Below the pieces are notes generated by a model, which made no database searches, had not been told where the DNA came from, and saw only the letters and a list, made by a program, of their open reading frames with translations. A stretch of DNA of 64,000 bases. Source: Coriaria nepalensis. Its lineage: Eukaryota > Streptophyta > Magnoliopsida > Cucurbitales > Coriariaceae. Numbering within the stretch: position 1 is the first letter of the stretch; each line of letters starts with the position of its first letter. Shown here piece by piece: positions 37,182 to 51,320 of the stretch. The DNA lies in assembly GCA_027186245.1 (NCBI GenBank), contig CP114481.1, forward strand, positions 29,295,501 to 29,359,500. Reading direction: 5' to 3'. The position numbers were made by a program, and so were the translations under genes.

Positions 37182-40100
37182 TTGCAAATGATCAATGCAA
37201 GGAAAGTGTGCATTCGTTTAACCTTAAAATCATTTCAATGAGTCATTTCAAGTCAATATCTTATTCCAAAGTAATTCGAACGAGCTCTATTTTTGCACTA
37301 CAAATGCAAGTTTTGGGCATAACTTGCAAATGATCAATGCAAGGAAAGTGTGCATTCGTTTAACCTTAAAATCATTTCAATGAGTCATTTCAAGTCAATA
37401 ACTTATTTCAAAGCAAGTCGAGCGAATTCTATTTTTGCACAACAAACACAAGTTTTGTGCATAACCTCCAAATGATCAATGCAAGGAAAGTGTGCATTCG
37501 TTTAACCTTAAAATCATTTCAATGAGTCATTTCAAGTCGATAACTTATTTCAAAGCAAGTCGAACGAATTCTATTTTTGCACTACAAACACAAGTTTTGT
37601 GCATAACTTGCAAATGATCATTGCAAGGAAAGTGTGCATTCGTTTAACCTTTAAATCATTTCAAAGAGTCATTGCCAGTCAATAACTTATTTCAAAGAAG
37701 GTCGAAAGAATTCTATTTTTGCACTACAAATGCAAGTTTTGGGCATAACCTGCAAATGATCAATGCAAGGAAAGTGTGCATTCGTTTAACCTTAAAATCA
37801 TTTCAATGAGTCATTTCAAGTCAATAACTTATTTCAAAGCAAGTCGAGCGAATTCTATTTTTGCACAACAAACACAAGTTTTGTGCATAACCTCCAAATG
37901 ATCAATGCAAGGAAAGTGTACATTCGTTTATCCTTAAAATCATTTCAATGAGTCATTTCAAGTCGATAACTTATTTCAAAGCAAGTCGAACAAATTCTAT
38001 TCTTGCACTACAAACACAAGTTTTGTGCATAACTTGCAAATGATCATTGCAAGGAAAGTGTGCATTCGTTTAACCTTTAAATCATTTCAAAGAGTCATTG
38101 CCAGTCAATAACTTATTTCAAAGAAGGTCGAAAGAATTCTATTTTTGCACTACAAACACAAGTTTTGTGCATAACTTGCAAATGATCAATGCAAGGAAAG
38201 TGTGCATTCGTTTAACCTTAAAATCATTTCCATGAGTCATTTCAAGTCAATATCTTATTTCAAAGTAATTCGAACGAGCACTATTTTTGCACTACAAATG
38301 CAAGTTTTCTGCATAACTTGCAAATGATCAATGCAAGGAAAGTGTGCATTCATTTAACCTTAAAATCATTTCAATGAGTCATTTCAAGTCAATATCTTAT
38401 TTCAAAGTAATTCGAACGAGCACTATTTTTGCACTACAAATGCAAGTTTTCTGCATAACTTACAAATGATCAATGCAAGGAAAGTGTGCCTTCGTTTAAC
38501 CATAAAATCATTTCAATGAGTCATTTCAAATCAATAACTTATTTCAAAGCAAGTCGAACGAATTGTATTTTTGCACTACAAACACAAGGTTTCTGCATAA
38601 CTTGCAAATGATCAATGCAGGGAAAGTGTGCATTCGTTTAACCTTAAAATCATTTCAATGAGTCATTTCAAGTCAATAACTTATTTCAAAGCAAGTCGAA
38701 CGAATTCAATTTTTGCACTACAAACACAAGTTTTGTGCATAACTTGCAAATGATCATTGCAAGGAAAGTGTGCATTCGTTTATTCTTAAAATAATTTCAA
38801 TGAGTCATTTCAAGTCAATAACTTATTTCAAAGCAAGTCGAACGAATTCTATTTTTGCACTACAAACACAAGTTTTCTTCATAACTTGCAAATGATCAAT
38901 GCAAGGAAAGTGTGCATTCGTTTAACGTTAAAATCATTTCAATGTGTCATTTCAAGTCGATATCTTATTTCAAAGCAAGTCGAAAGAATTCTATTTTTGC
39001 ACTACAAACACAAGTTTTCTGCATAACTTGCAAATGATCAATGCAAGGAAAGTGTGCATTCGTTTAACCTTAAAATCATTTCAATGAGTCATTTCAAGTC
39101 AATAACTTATTTCAAAGCAAGTCGAAAGAATTCTATTTTGCACTACAAATGCAAGTGTTGGGCGTAACTTGCAAGTGATCAATGCAAGGAAAGTGTGCAT
39201 TCGTTTAACCTTAAAATCATTTCAATGAGTCATTTCAAGTCAATAACTTATTTCAAAGCAAGTCGAACGAATTCAATTTTTGCACTACAAACACAAGTTT
39301 TGTGCATAACTTGCAAATGGTCAACGCAAGGAAAGTGTGCATTCATTTAACCTTAAAATCATTTCAATGTGTCATTTGAAGTCGATATCTTATTTCAAAG
39401 CAAGTCGAACGAATTCTATTTTTGCACAACAAACACAAGTTTTGTGCATAACTTGCAAATGATCAATGCAAGGAAAGTGTGCATTCATTTAACCTTTAAA
39501 TCATTTCATTGAGTCATTTCCAGTCAATAACTTATTTCAAAGCAAGTCGAAAGAATTCTATTTTTGCACTACGATTGCAAGTTTTGGGCATAACTTGCAA
39601 ATGATCAATGCAAGGAAAGTGTGCATTCGTTTAACCTTAAAATCATTTCAATGAGTCATTTCAAGTCAATAACTTATTTCAAAGCAAGTCGAAAGAATTC
39701 AATTTTTGCACTACAAATGCAAGTTTTGGGCATAACTTGCAAAAGTGTGCATTCGTTTAACCTTAAAATCATTTCAATGAGTCATTCCAAGTCAATATCT
39801 TATTTCAAAGTAATTCGAACGAGCACTATTTTTGCACTACAAATGCATGTTTTCTGCATTACTTACAAATGATCAATGCAGGGAAAGTGTGCATTTGTTT
39901 AACCTTAAAATCATTTCAATGAGTCATTTCAAGTCAATAACTTATTTCAAAGCAAGTCGAACGAATTCTATTTTTGCACTACAGACAAGTTTTCTGCATA
40001 ACTTGCAAATGATCAATGCAAGGAAAGTGTGCATTCGTTTAACCTTAAAATCATTTCAATGAGTCATTTCAAGTCAATAACTTATTTCAAAGCAAGTCGA

Positions 40101-41514
40101 ACGAATTCAATTTTTGCACTACAAACACAAGTTTTGTGCATAACTTGCAAATGATCAATGCAAGGAAAGTGTGCATTCGTTTAACCTTAAAATCATTTCA
40201 ATGAGTCATTTCAAGTCAATAACTTATTTCAAAGCAAGTCGAACGAATTCTATTTTTGCACTACAAACAGAAGTTTTGTGCATAACTTGCAAATGATAAA
40301 TGCAAGGAAAGTGTGCATTCGTTTAACTTAAAATCATTTCAATGAGTCATTTCAAGTCAATATCTTATTTCAAAGTAATTCGAACGAGCACTATTTTTGC
40401 ACTACAAATGCAAGTTTTGTGCATAACTTGCACATGATCAATGCAAGGAAACTGGTCATTCGTTTAACCTCAAAATCATTTCAATGTGTCATTTCAAGTC
40501 AATAACTTATTTCAAAGCAAGTCAAACGAATTCTATTTTTGCACTACAAACACAACTTTTGTGCATAACTTGCAAGTGATCAATGCAAGGAAAGTGTGCA
40601 TTAATTTAACCTTAAAATCATTTCAATGTGTCATTTCAAGTCGATATCTTATTTCAAAGCAAGTCGAACGAATTCTATTTTTGCACAACAAACACAAGTT
40701 TTGTGCATAACTTGCAAATGATCAATGCAAGGAAAGTGTGCATTCGTTTAACCTTAAAATCATTTCAATGAGTCATTTCAAGTCAATAACTTATTTCAAA
40801 GCAAGTCGAACGAATTCAATTTTTGCACTACAAACACAAGTTTTGTGCAAAACTTGCAAATGATCAATGCAAGGAAAGTGTACATTCGTTTAACCTTAAA
40901 ATCATTTCAATGAGTCATTTCAAGTCAATAACTTATTTCAAAGCAAGTCGAACGAATTCTATTTTTGCACTACAAACACAAGTTTTGTGCATAACTTGCA
41001 AATGAACAACCCAAGGAAAGTGTGCATTCGTTTAACCTTAAAATCAATTCAATGAGTCATTTCAAGTCAATAAGTTATTTCAAAGCAAGTCGAACGAATT
41101 CTATTTTTGCACTACAAACACAAGTTTTGTGCATAACTTGCAAGTGATCAATGCAAGGAAAGTGTGCATTCATTTAACCTTAAAATCATTTCAATGTGTC
41201 ATTTCAAGTCGATATCTTATTTCAAAGCAAGTCGAACGAATTCTATTTTTGCACAACAAACACAAGTTCTGTGCATAACTTGCAAATGATCAATGCAAGG
41301 AAAGTGTGCATTCGTTTAACCTTAAAATCATTTCAATGAGTCATTTCAAGTCAATAACTTATTTCAAAGCAAGTCGAACGAATTCTATTTTTGCACTACA
41401 AACACAAGTTTTGTGCATAACTTGCAAATGATCAATGCAAGGAAAGTGTGCATTCGTTTAACCTAAAATCATTTCAATGAGTCATTTCAAGTCAATAACT
41501 TATTTCAAAGCAAG
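37182..41514. repeat. 4.33-kb segment repeated with 5,658-bp spacing, copy 2
   Basis: Partner of 31,524-35,856. Differences I could see are scattered single bases, for example CAAATCAATAAC at 38,530 against CAAGTCAATAAC at 32,872, and AAAATAATTTC at about 38,787. The 16-bp-deleted monomer is at 39,739. The match ends where this copy reads AAGCCGAAGGAATTC. Confidence 0.94.
39739..39748. repeat. Monomer with a 16-bp deletion (second copy)
   Basis: Same junction as at 34,081, exactly 5,658 bp away. Confidence 0.92.
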
Positions 41515-43497
41515 CCGAAGGAATTCTATTTTTGCACTACAAACAGAAGTTTTGTGCATAACTTGCAAATGATCAATCCAAGGAAAGTGTGCATTCGTTT
41601 AACCTTAAAATCATTTCAATGAGTCATTTCAAGTCAATAACTTATTTCAAAGCAACTTGAACGAATTCTATTTTTGCACTATAAACACAAGTTTTGTGCA
41701 TAACTTGCAAATGATTAATGCAAGGAAAGTGTGCATTCGTTTAACCTTAAAATCATTTCAATGAGTCAGTTCAAGTCAATAACTTATTTCAAAGCAACTC
41801 GAACGAATACTATTTTTGCACTACAAGCACAAGTTTTGTGCATAACTTGCAAGTGATCAATGCAAGGAAAGTGTGCATTCCTTTAACCTTAAAATCATTT
41901 AAATGTGTCGTTTCAAGTCAATAAGTTATTTCAAAGCAAGTCGAACGAATTCTATTTTTGCACTACAAACACAAGTTTTGTGCATAACTTGCAAGTGATC
42001 AATGCAAGGAAAGTGTGCATTCATTTAACCTTAAAATCATTTCAATGTGTCATTTCAAGTCGATATCTTATTTCAAAGCAAGTCGAACGAATTCTATTTT
42101 TGCACAACAAACACAAGTTTTGTGCATAACTTGCAAATGATCAATGCAAGGAAAGTGTGCATTCGTTTAACCTTAAAATCATTTCAATGAGTCATTTCAA
42201 GTCAATAACTTATTTCAAAGCAATTCGAACGAATTCTATTTTTGCACTACAAACACAAGTTTTGTGCATAACTTGCACATGATCAATGCAAGGAAACTGT
42301 CCATTCGTTTAACCTTAAAATCATTTCAATGAGTCATTTCAAGTCAATAACTTATTTGAAAGCAACTCGAACGAATTCTATTTTTGCGCTACAAACACAA
42401 GTTTTGTGCATAACTTGCAAATGATTAATGCAAGGAAAGTGTGCATTCGATTAACCTTAAAATCATTTCAATGTGTCATTTCAAGTCAATAACTTATTTC
42501 AAAGCAAGTCGAATGAATTCAATTTTTGCCCTACAAACACAAGTTTTGTGCATAACTTGCAAATGATCAATGCAAGGAAAGTGTGCATTCGTTTAACCTT
42601 AAAATCATTTCAATGAGTCATTTCAAATCAATAACTTATTTCAAATCAAGTCGAACGAATTCAATTTTTGCACTACAAACACAAGTTTTGTGCATCACTT
42701 GCAAATGATCAATGCAAGGAAAGTGTGCATTCATTTAACCTTAAAATCATTTCAATGTGTCATTTCAAGTCGATATCTTATTTCAAAGCAAGTCGAACGA
42801 ATTCTATTTTTGCACAACAAACACAAGTTTTGTGCATAACTTGCAAATGATCAATGCAAGGAAAGTGTGCATTCGTTTAACCTTAAAATCATTTCAATGA
42901 GTCATTTCAAGTCAATAACTTATTTCAAAGCAAGTCGAACGAATTCAATTTTTGCACTACAAACACAAGTTTTGTGCATAACTTGCAAATGATCAATGCA
43001 AGGAAAGTGTGCATTCGTTTAACTTTAAAATCATTTCAATGAGTCATTTCAAGTCAATAACTTATTTCAAAGCAAGTCGAACGAATTCAATTTTTGCAAC
43101 ACAAACACAAGTTTTGTGCATAACTTGCACATGATCAATGCAAGGAAACTGTGCATTCGTTTAACCTTAAAATCATTTCAATGTGTCATTTCAAGTCAAT
43201 AACTTATTTCAAAGCAAGTCGAACGAATTCTATTTTTGCACTACAAACACAAGTTTTGTGCATAAGTTGCAAATGATCAATGCAAGGAAAGTGTGCATTC
43301 GTTTAACCTTAAAATCATTTCAATGAGTCATTTCAAGTCAATAACTTATTTCAAAGCAAGTCGAACGAATTCAATTTTTGCCCTACAAACACAAGTTTTG
43401 TGCATAACTTGCAAATGATCAATGCAAGGAAAGTGTGCATTCGTTTAACCTTAAAATCATTTCAATGAGTCATTTCAAGTCAATAACTTATTTCAAA
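40712..43497. repeat. 2.79-kb segment repeated with 3,833-bp spacing, copy 1
   Basis: Markers: TTTTGTGCAAAACTTGC with GTGTACATTCG (about 40,844-40,886), GAACAACCCAAGG (about 41,004), GCCGAAGGAATTC (about 41,516), CACTACAAGCACAAG (41,823), TTATTTGAAAGCAACTCG (42,352) and TTTTTGCAACACAAAC (about 43,097). All recur 3,833 bp (27 monomers) further on. The right part, from TTATTTGAAAGCAACTCG on, is also duplicated in tandem at 1,278 bp. Confidence 0.91.
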
Positions 43498-44544
43498 GCA
43501 ATTCGAACGAATTCTATTTTTGCACTACAAACACAAGTTTTGTGCATAACTTGCACATGATCAATGCAAGGAAACTGTCCATTCGTTTAACCTTAAAATC
43601 ATTTCAATGAGTCATTTCAAGTCAATAACTTATTTGAAAGCAACTCGAACGAATTCTATTTTTGCGCTACAAACACAAGTTTTGTGCATAACTTGCAAAT
43701 GATTAATGCAAGGAAAGTGTGCATTCGTTTAACCTTAAAATCATTTCAATGTGTCATTTCAAGTCAATAACTTATTTCAAAGCAAGTCGAATGAATTCAA
43801 TTTTTGCCCTACAAACACAAGTTTTGTGCATAACTTGCAAATGATCAATGCAAGGAAAGTGTGCATTCGTTTAACCTTAAAATCATTTCAATGAGTCATT
43901 TCAAATCAATAACTTATTTCAAATCAAGTCGAACGAATTCAATTTTTGCACTACAAACACAAGTTTTGTGCATCACTTGCAAATGATCAATGCAAGGAAA
44001 GTGTGCATTCATTTAACCTTAAAATCATTTCAATGTGTCATTTCAAGTCGATATCTTATTTCAAAGCAAGTCGAACGAATTCTATTTTTGCACAACAAAC
44101 ACAAGTTTTGTGCATAACTTGCAAATGATCAATGCAAGGAAAGTGTGCATTCGTTTAACCTTAAAATCATTTCAATGAGTCATTTCAAGTCAATAACTTA
44201 TTTCAAAGCAAGTCGAACGAATTCAATTTTTGCACTACAAACACAAGTTTTGTGCATAACTTGCAAATGATCAATGCAAGGAAAGTGTGCATTCGTTTAA
44301 CTTTAAAATCATTTCAATGAGTCATTTCAAGTCAATAACTTATTTCAAAGCAAGTCGAACGAATTCAATTTTTGCAACACAAACACAAGTTTTGTGCATA
44401 ACTTGCACATGATCAATGCAAGGAAACTGTGCATTCGTTTAACCTTAAAATCATTTCAATGTGTCATATCAAGTCAATAACTTATTTCAAAGCAAGTCGA
44501 ACGAATTCTATTTTTGCACTACAAACACAAGTTTTGTGCATAAG
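43498..44544. repeat. Second copy of the 9-monomer (1,278-bp) duplication
   Basis: TTATTTGAAAGCAACTCG (43,630), GTCGAATGAATTC with TTTTTGCCCTAC, CATTTCAAATCAATAAC, TTTTGTGCATCACTTGC and TTTTTGCAACACAAAC (44,375) repeat the series beginning at about 42,210 with an offset of 1,278 bp (9 x 142). One private change is GTGTCATATC (about 44,461) where the first copy has GTGTCATTTC. Confidence 0.89.
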
Positions 44545-47330
44545 TTGCAAATGATCAATGCAAGGAAAGTGTGCATTCGTTTAACCTTAAAATCATTTCA
44601 ATGAGTCATTTCAAGTCAATAACTTATTTCAAAGCAAGTCGAACGAATTCAATTTTTGCACTACAAACACAAGTTTTGTGCAAAACTTGCAAATGATCAA
44701 TGCAAGGAAAGTGTACATTCGTTTAACCTTAAAATCATTTCAATGAGTCATTTCAAGTCAATAACTTATTTCAAAGCAAGTCGAACGAATTCTATTTTTG
44801 CACTACAAACACAAGTTTTGTGCATAACTTGCAAATGAACAACCCAAGGAAAGTGTGCATTCGTTTAACCTTAAAATCAATTCAATGAGTCATTTCAAGT
44901 CAATAAGTTATTTCAAAGCAAGTCGAACGAATTCTATTTTTGCACTACAAACACAAGTTTTGTGCATAACTTGCAAGTGATCAATGCAAGGAAAGTGTGC
45001 ATTCATTTAACCTTAAAATCATTTCAATGTGTCATTTCAAGTCGATATCTTATTTCAAAGCAAGTCGAACGAATTCTATTTTTGCACAACAAACACAAGT
45101 TCTGTGCATAACTTGCAAATGATCAATGCAAGGAAAGTGTGCATTCGTTTAACCTTAAAATCATTTCAATGAGTCATTTCAAGTCAATAACTTATTTCAA
45201 AGCAAGTCGAACGAATTCTATTTTTGCACTACAAACACAAGTTTTGTGCATAACTTGCAAATGATCAATGCAAGGAAAGTGTGCATTCGTTTAACCTAAA
45301 ATCATTTCAATGAGTCATTTCAAGTCAATAACTTATTTCAAAGCAAGCCGAAGGAATTCTATTTTTGCACTACAAACAGAAGTTTTGTGCATAACTTGCA
45401 AATGATCAATCCAACGAAAGTGTGCATTCGTTTAACCTTAAAATCATTTCAATGAGTCATTTCAAGTCAATAACTTATTTCAAAGCAACTCGAACGAATT
45501 CTATTTTTGCACTATAAACACAAGTTTTGTGCATAACTTGCAAATGATTAATGCAAGGAAAGTGTGCATTCGTTTAACCTTAAAATCATTTCAATGAGTC
45601 AGTTCAAGTCAATAACTTATTTCAAAGCAACTCGAACGAATACTATTTTTGCACTACAAGCACAAGTTTTGTGCATAACTTGCAAGTGATCAATGCAAGG
45701 AAAGTGTGCATTCCTTTAACCTTAAAATCATTTAAATGTGTCATTTCAAGTCAATAAGTTATTTCAAAGCAAGTCGAACGAATTCTATTTTTGCACTACA
45801 AACACAAGTTTTGTGCATAACTTGCAAGTGATCAATGCAAGGAAAGTGTGCATTCATTTAACCTTAAAATCATTTCAATGTGTCATTTCAAGTCGATATC
45901 TTATTTCAAAGCAAGCCGAACGAATTCTATTTTTGCACAACAAACACAAGTTTTGTGCATAACTTGCAAATGATCAATGCAAGGAAAGCGTGCATTCGTT
46001 TAACCTTAAAATCATTTCAATGAGTCATTTCAAGTCAATAACTTATTTCAAAGCAATTCGAACGAATTCTATTTTTGCACTACAAACACAAGTTTTGTGC
46101 ATAACTTGCACATGATCAATGCAAGGAAACTGTCCATTCGTTTAACCTTAAAATCATTTCAATGAGTCATTTCAAGTCAATAACTTATTTGAAAGCAACT
46201 CGAACGAATTCTTTTTTTGCGCTACAAACACAAGTTTTGTGTATAACTTGCAAATGATTAATGCAAGGAAAGTGTGCATTCGATTAACCTTAAAATCATT
46301 TCAATGTGTCATTTCAAGTCAATAACTTATTTCAAAGCAAGTCGAATGAATTCAATTTTTGCCCTACAAACACAAGTTTTGTGCATAACTTGCAAATGAT
46401 CAATGCAAGGAAAGTGTGCATTCGTTTAACCTTAAAATCATTTCAATGAGTCATTTCAAATCAATAACTTATTTCAAATCAAGTCGAACGAATTCAATTT
46501 TTGCACTACAAACACAAGTTTTGTGCATCACTTGCAAATGATCAATGCAAGGAAAGTGTGCATTCATTTAACCTTAAAATCATTTCAATGTGTCATTTCA
46601 AGTCGATATCTTATTTCAACGCAAGTCGAACGAATTCTATTTTTGCACAACAAACACAAGTTTTGTGCATAACTTGCAAATGATCAATGCAAGGAAAGTG
46701 TGCATTCGTTTAACCTTAAAATCATTTCAATGAGTCATTTCAAGTCAATAACTTATTTCAAAGCAAGTCGAACGAATTCAATTTTTGCACTACAAACACA
46801 AGTTTTGTGCATAACTTGCAAATGATCAATGCAAGGAAAGTGTGCATTCGTTTAACTTTAAAATCATTTCAATGAGTCATTTCAAGTCAATAACTTATTT
46901 CAAAGCAAGTCGAACGAATTCAATTTTTGCAACACAAACACAAGTTTTGTGCATAACTTGCACATGATCAATGCAAGGAAACTGTGCATTCGTTTAACCT
47001 TAAAATCATTTCAATGTGTCATTTCAAGTCAATAACTTATTTCAAAGCAAGTCGAACGAATTCTATTTTTGCACTACAAACACAAGTTTTGTGCATAAGT
47101 TGCAAATGATCAATGCAAGGAAAGTGTGCATTCGTTTAACCTTAAAATCATTTCAATGAGTCATTTCAAGTCAATAACTTATTTCAAAGCAAGTCGAACG
47201 AATTCAATTTTTGCCCTACAAACACAAGTTTTGTGCATAACTTGCAAATGATCAATGCAAGGAAAGTGTGCATTCGTTTAACCTTAAAATCATTTCAATG
47301 AGTCATTTCAAGTCAATAACTTATTTCAAA
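44545..47330. repeat. 2.79-kb segment repeated with 3,833-bp spacing, copy 2
   Basis: Partner of 40,712-43,497 with the same rare markers, including GAACAACCCAAGG and CACTACAAGCACAAG. Private changes include ATCCAACGAAAG (about 45,410), AAGCGTGC (about 45,987), TTCTTTTTTTGCGC (about 46,211) and TTTCAACGCAAG (about 46,616). It continues into sequence shared with about 51,321-53,969. Confidence 0.91.
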
Positions 47331-50300
47331 TCAAGTCGAACGAATTCAATTTTTGCACTACAAACACAAGTTTTGTGCATCACTTGCAAATGATCAATGC
47401 AAGGAAAGTGTGCATTCATTTAACCTTAAAATCATTTCAATGTGTCATTTCAAGTCGATATCTTATTTCAAAGCAAGTCGAACGAATTCTATTTTTGCAC
47501 TACAAACACAAGTTTTGTGCATAACTTGCAAAAGATCAATGCAAGGAAAGTGTGCATTCGTTTAACCTTAAAATCATTTCAATGAGTCATTTCAAGTCAA
47601 TATCTTGTTTCAAAGTAATTCGAACGAGCACTATTTTTGCACTACAAATTCAAGTTTTGTGCATAACTTGCACATGATCAATGCAAGGAAACTGTGCATT
47701 CGTTTAACCTTAAAATCATTTCAATGAGTCATTTCAAGTCAATAACTTATTTCAAAGCAACTCGAACGAATTCTATTTTTGCACTACAAATACAAGTTTT
47801 GTGCATAACTTGCAAATGATCAATGCAAGGAAAGTGTGCATTCGTTTAACCTTACAATCATTTCAATGAGTCATTTGAAGTCAATAACTTATTTCAAAGC
47901 AAGTCGAACGAATTCAATTTTTGCACTACAAACACAAGTTTTGTGCATAACTTGCAAATGATCAATGCAAGGAAAGTGTGCACTCGTTTAACCTTAAAAT
48001 CATTTCAATGAGTCATTTCAAGACAATATCTTATTTCAAAGTAATTCGAACGAGCACTATTTTTGCACTACAAATGCAAGTTTTGGGCATAACTTGGAAA
48101 TGATCAATGCAAGGAAAGTGTGCATTCGTTTAACCTTAAAATCATTTCAATCAGTCATTTCAAGTCAATATCTTATTTCAAACTAATTCGAACGAGCACT
48201 ATTTTTGCACTACAAATTCAAGTTTTGTGCATAACTTGCACATGATCAATGCAAGGAAACTGTGCATTCGTTTAACCTTAAAATCATTTCAATGTGTCAT
48301 TTCAAGTCAATAACTTATTTCAAAGCAACTCGAACGAATTCTATTTTTGCACTACAAACACAAGTTTTGTGCATAACTTGCAAGTGATCAATGCAAGGAA
48401 AGTGTGCATTCATTTAACCTTAAAATCATTTCAATGTGTCATTTCAAGTCGATATCTTATTTCAAAGCAAGTCGAACGAATTCTATTTTTGCACAACAAA
48501 CACAAGTTTTGTGCATAACTTGCAAATGATCAATGCAAGGAAAGTGTGCATTCGTTTAACCTTAAAATCATTTCAATGAGTCATTTGAAGTCAATAACTT
48601 ATTTCAAAGCAAGTCGAACGAATTCAATTTTTGCACTACAAACACAAGTTTTGTGCATAACTTGCAAATGATCAATGCAAGAAAAGTGTGCATTCGTTTA
48701 ACCTTAAAATCATTTCAATGAGTCATTTCAAGTCAATATCTTGTTTCAAAGTAATTCGAACGAGCACTATTTTTGCACTACAAATTCAAGTTTTGTGCAT
48801 AACTTGCACATGATCAATGCAAGGAAACTGTGCATTCGTTTAACCTTAAAATCATTTCAATGAGTCATTTCAAGTCAATAACTTATTTCAAAGCAACTCG
48901 AACGAATTCTATTTTTGCACTACAAACACAAGTTTTGTGCATAACTTGCAAATGATTAATGCAAGGAAAGTGTGCATTCGTTTAACCTTAAAATCATGTC
49001 AATGAGTCATTTCAAGTCAAGAACTTATTTCAAAGCAAGTCGAACGAATTCAATTTTTGCCCTACAAACAGAAGTTTTGTGCATAACTTGCAAAATATCA
49101 ATGCAAGGAAAGTGTGCATTCGTTTAACCTTAAAATCATTTCAATGAGTCATTTCAACTCAATATAGTTATTTCAAAGCAAGTCGAACGAATTCAATTTT
49201 TGCACTACAAACACAAGTTTTGTGCATAACTTGCAAATGATCAATGCAAGGAAAGTGTGCATTCGTTTAACCTTAAAGTCATTTCAATGAGTCATTTCAA
49301 GTCAATATCTTATTTCAAAGTAATTCGAACGAGCACTATTTTTGCACTACAAATCCAAGTTTTGTGCATAACTTGCAAATGATCAATGCAAGGAAAGTGT
49401 GCATTCGTTTAACCTTAAAATCATTTCAATGTGTAATTTCAGGTCGATATCTTATTTCAAAGCAAGTCGAACGAATTCTATTTTTGCACAACAAACACGA
49501 GTTTTGTGCGTAACTTGCAAATGATCAATGCAAGGAAAGTGCGCATTCGTTTAACCTTAAAGTCATTTCAATGAGTCATTTCAAGTCAATATCTTATTTC
49601 AAAGTAATTCGAACGAGCACTATTTTTGCACTACAAATCCAAGTTTTGTGCATAACTTGCAAATGATCAATGCAAGGAAAGTGTGCATTCGTTTAACCTT
49701 AAAATCATTTCAATGTGTAATTTCAGGTCGATATCTTATTTCAAAGCAAGTCGAACGAATTCTATTTTTGCACAACAAACACGAGTTTTGTGCGTAACTT
49801 ACAAATGATCATTGCAAGGAAAGTGTGCATTCGTTTAACCTTAAAATCAATTCAATGAGTCATTTCAAGTCAATAACTTATTTCAAAGCAAGTCGAATGA
49901 ATTCTATTTTTGCACTACAAACAGAAGTTTTGTGCATAACTTGCAAATGATCATTGCAAGGAAAGTGTGCATTCGTTTAACCTTAAAATCAATTCAATGA
50001 GTCATTTCAAGTCAATAACTTATTTCAAAGCAAGCCGAAGGAATTCTATTTTTGCACTACAAACAGAAGTTTTGTGCATAATTCGCAAATGATCAATGCA
50101 AGGAAAGTGTGCATTCGTTTAACCTTACAATCATTTCAATGAGTCATTTCAAGTCAATATCTTATTTCAAAGTAATTCGAACGAGCACTATTTTTGCACT
50201 ATAAATCCAAGTTTTGTGCATAACTTGCAAATGATCAATGCAAGGAAAGTGTGCATTCGTTTAACCTTAAAATCAATTCAATGAGTCATTTCAAGTCAAT

Positions 50301-51320
50301 AACTTATTTCAAAGCAAGTCGAATGAATTCTATTTTTGCACTACAAACAGAAGTTTTGTGCATAACTTGCAAATGATCATTGCAAGGAAAGTGTGCATTC
50401 GTTTAACCTTAAAATCAATTCAATGAGTCATTTCAAGTCAATAACTTATTTCAAAGCAAGCCGAATGAATTCTATTTTTGCACTACAAACAGAAGTTTTG
50501 TGCATAACTTGCAAATGATCATTGCAAGGAAAGTGTGCATTCGTTTAACCTTAAAATCAATTCAATGAGTCATTTCAAGTCAATAACTTATTTCAAAGCA
50601 AGCCGAAGGAATTCTATTTTTGCACTACAAACAGAAGTTTTGTGCATAATTTGCAAATGATCAATGCAAGGAAAGTGTGCATTCGTTTAACCTTACAATC
50701 ATTTCAATGAGTCATTTCAAGTCAATATCTTATTTCAAAGTAATTCGAACGAGCACTATTTTTGCACTACAAATGCAACTTTTGTTCATAACTTGCACAT
50801 GATCAATGCAAGGAAACTGTGCATTCGTTTAACCTTAAAATCATTTCAATGAGTCATTTCAACTCAATATAGTTATTTCAAAGCAAGTCGAACGAATTCA
50901 ATTTTTGCACTACAAACACAAGTTTTGTGCATAACTTGCAAATGATCAATGCAAGGAAAGTGTGCATTCGTTTAACCTTAAAGTCATTTCAATGAGTCAT
51001 TTCAAGTCAATATCTTATTTCAAAGTAATTCGAACGAGCACTATTTTTGCACTACAAATCCAAGTTTTGTGCATAACTTGCAAATGATCAATGCAAGGAA
51101 AGTGTGCATTCGTTTAACCTTAAAATCATTTCAATGTGTAATTTCAGGTCGATATCTTATTTCAAAGCAAGTCGAACGAATTCTATTTTTGCACTACAAA
51201 CACAAGTTTTGTGCATAACTTGCAAATGATTAATGCAAGGAAAGTGTGCATTCGTTTAACCTTAAAATCAATTCAATGAGTCATTTCAAGTCAATAACTT
51301 ATTTCAAAGCAAGTCGAATG
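47331..51320. repeat. Mixed right-half monomers with dimer and 12-monomer repeats
   Basis: Contains class B copies with AAATTCAAG or AAATCCAAG, GCACATGATC/AAACTGTGC monomers, and copies with CAACTCAATATAGTTATTTC (49,156 and 50,860, exactly 1,704 bp apart, 12 monomers). GTGTAATTTCAGGTCGATATC occurs at 49,431, 49,715 and 51,136. The first two are 284 bp apart and mark a tandem dimer duplication at about 49,266-49,833. A run of AATCAATTCAATGAG class A monomers occupies about 49,840-50,640. No gene was seen. Confidence 0.86.
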
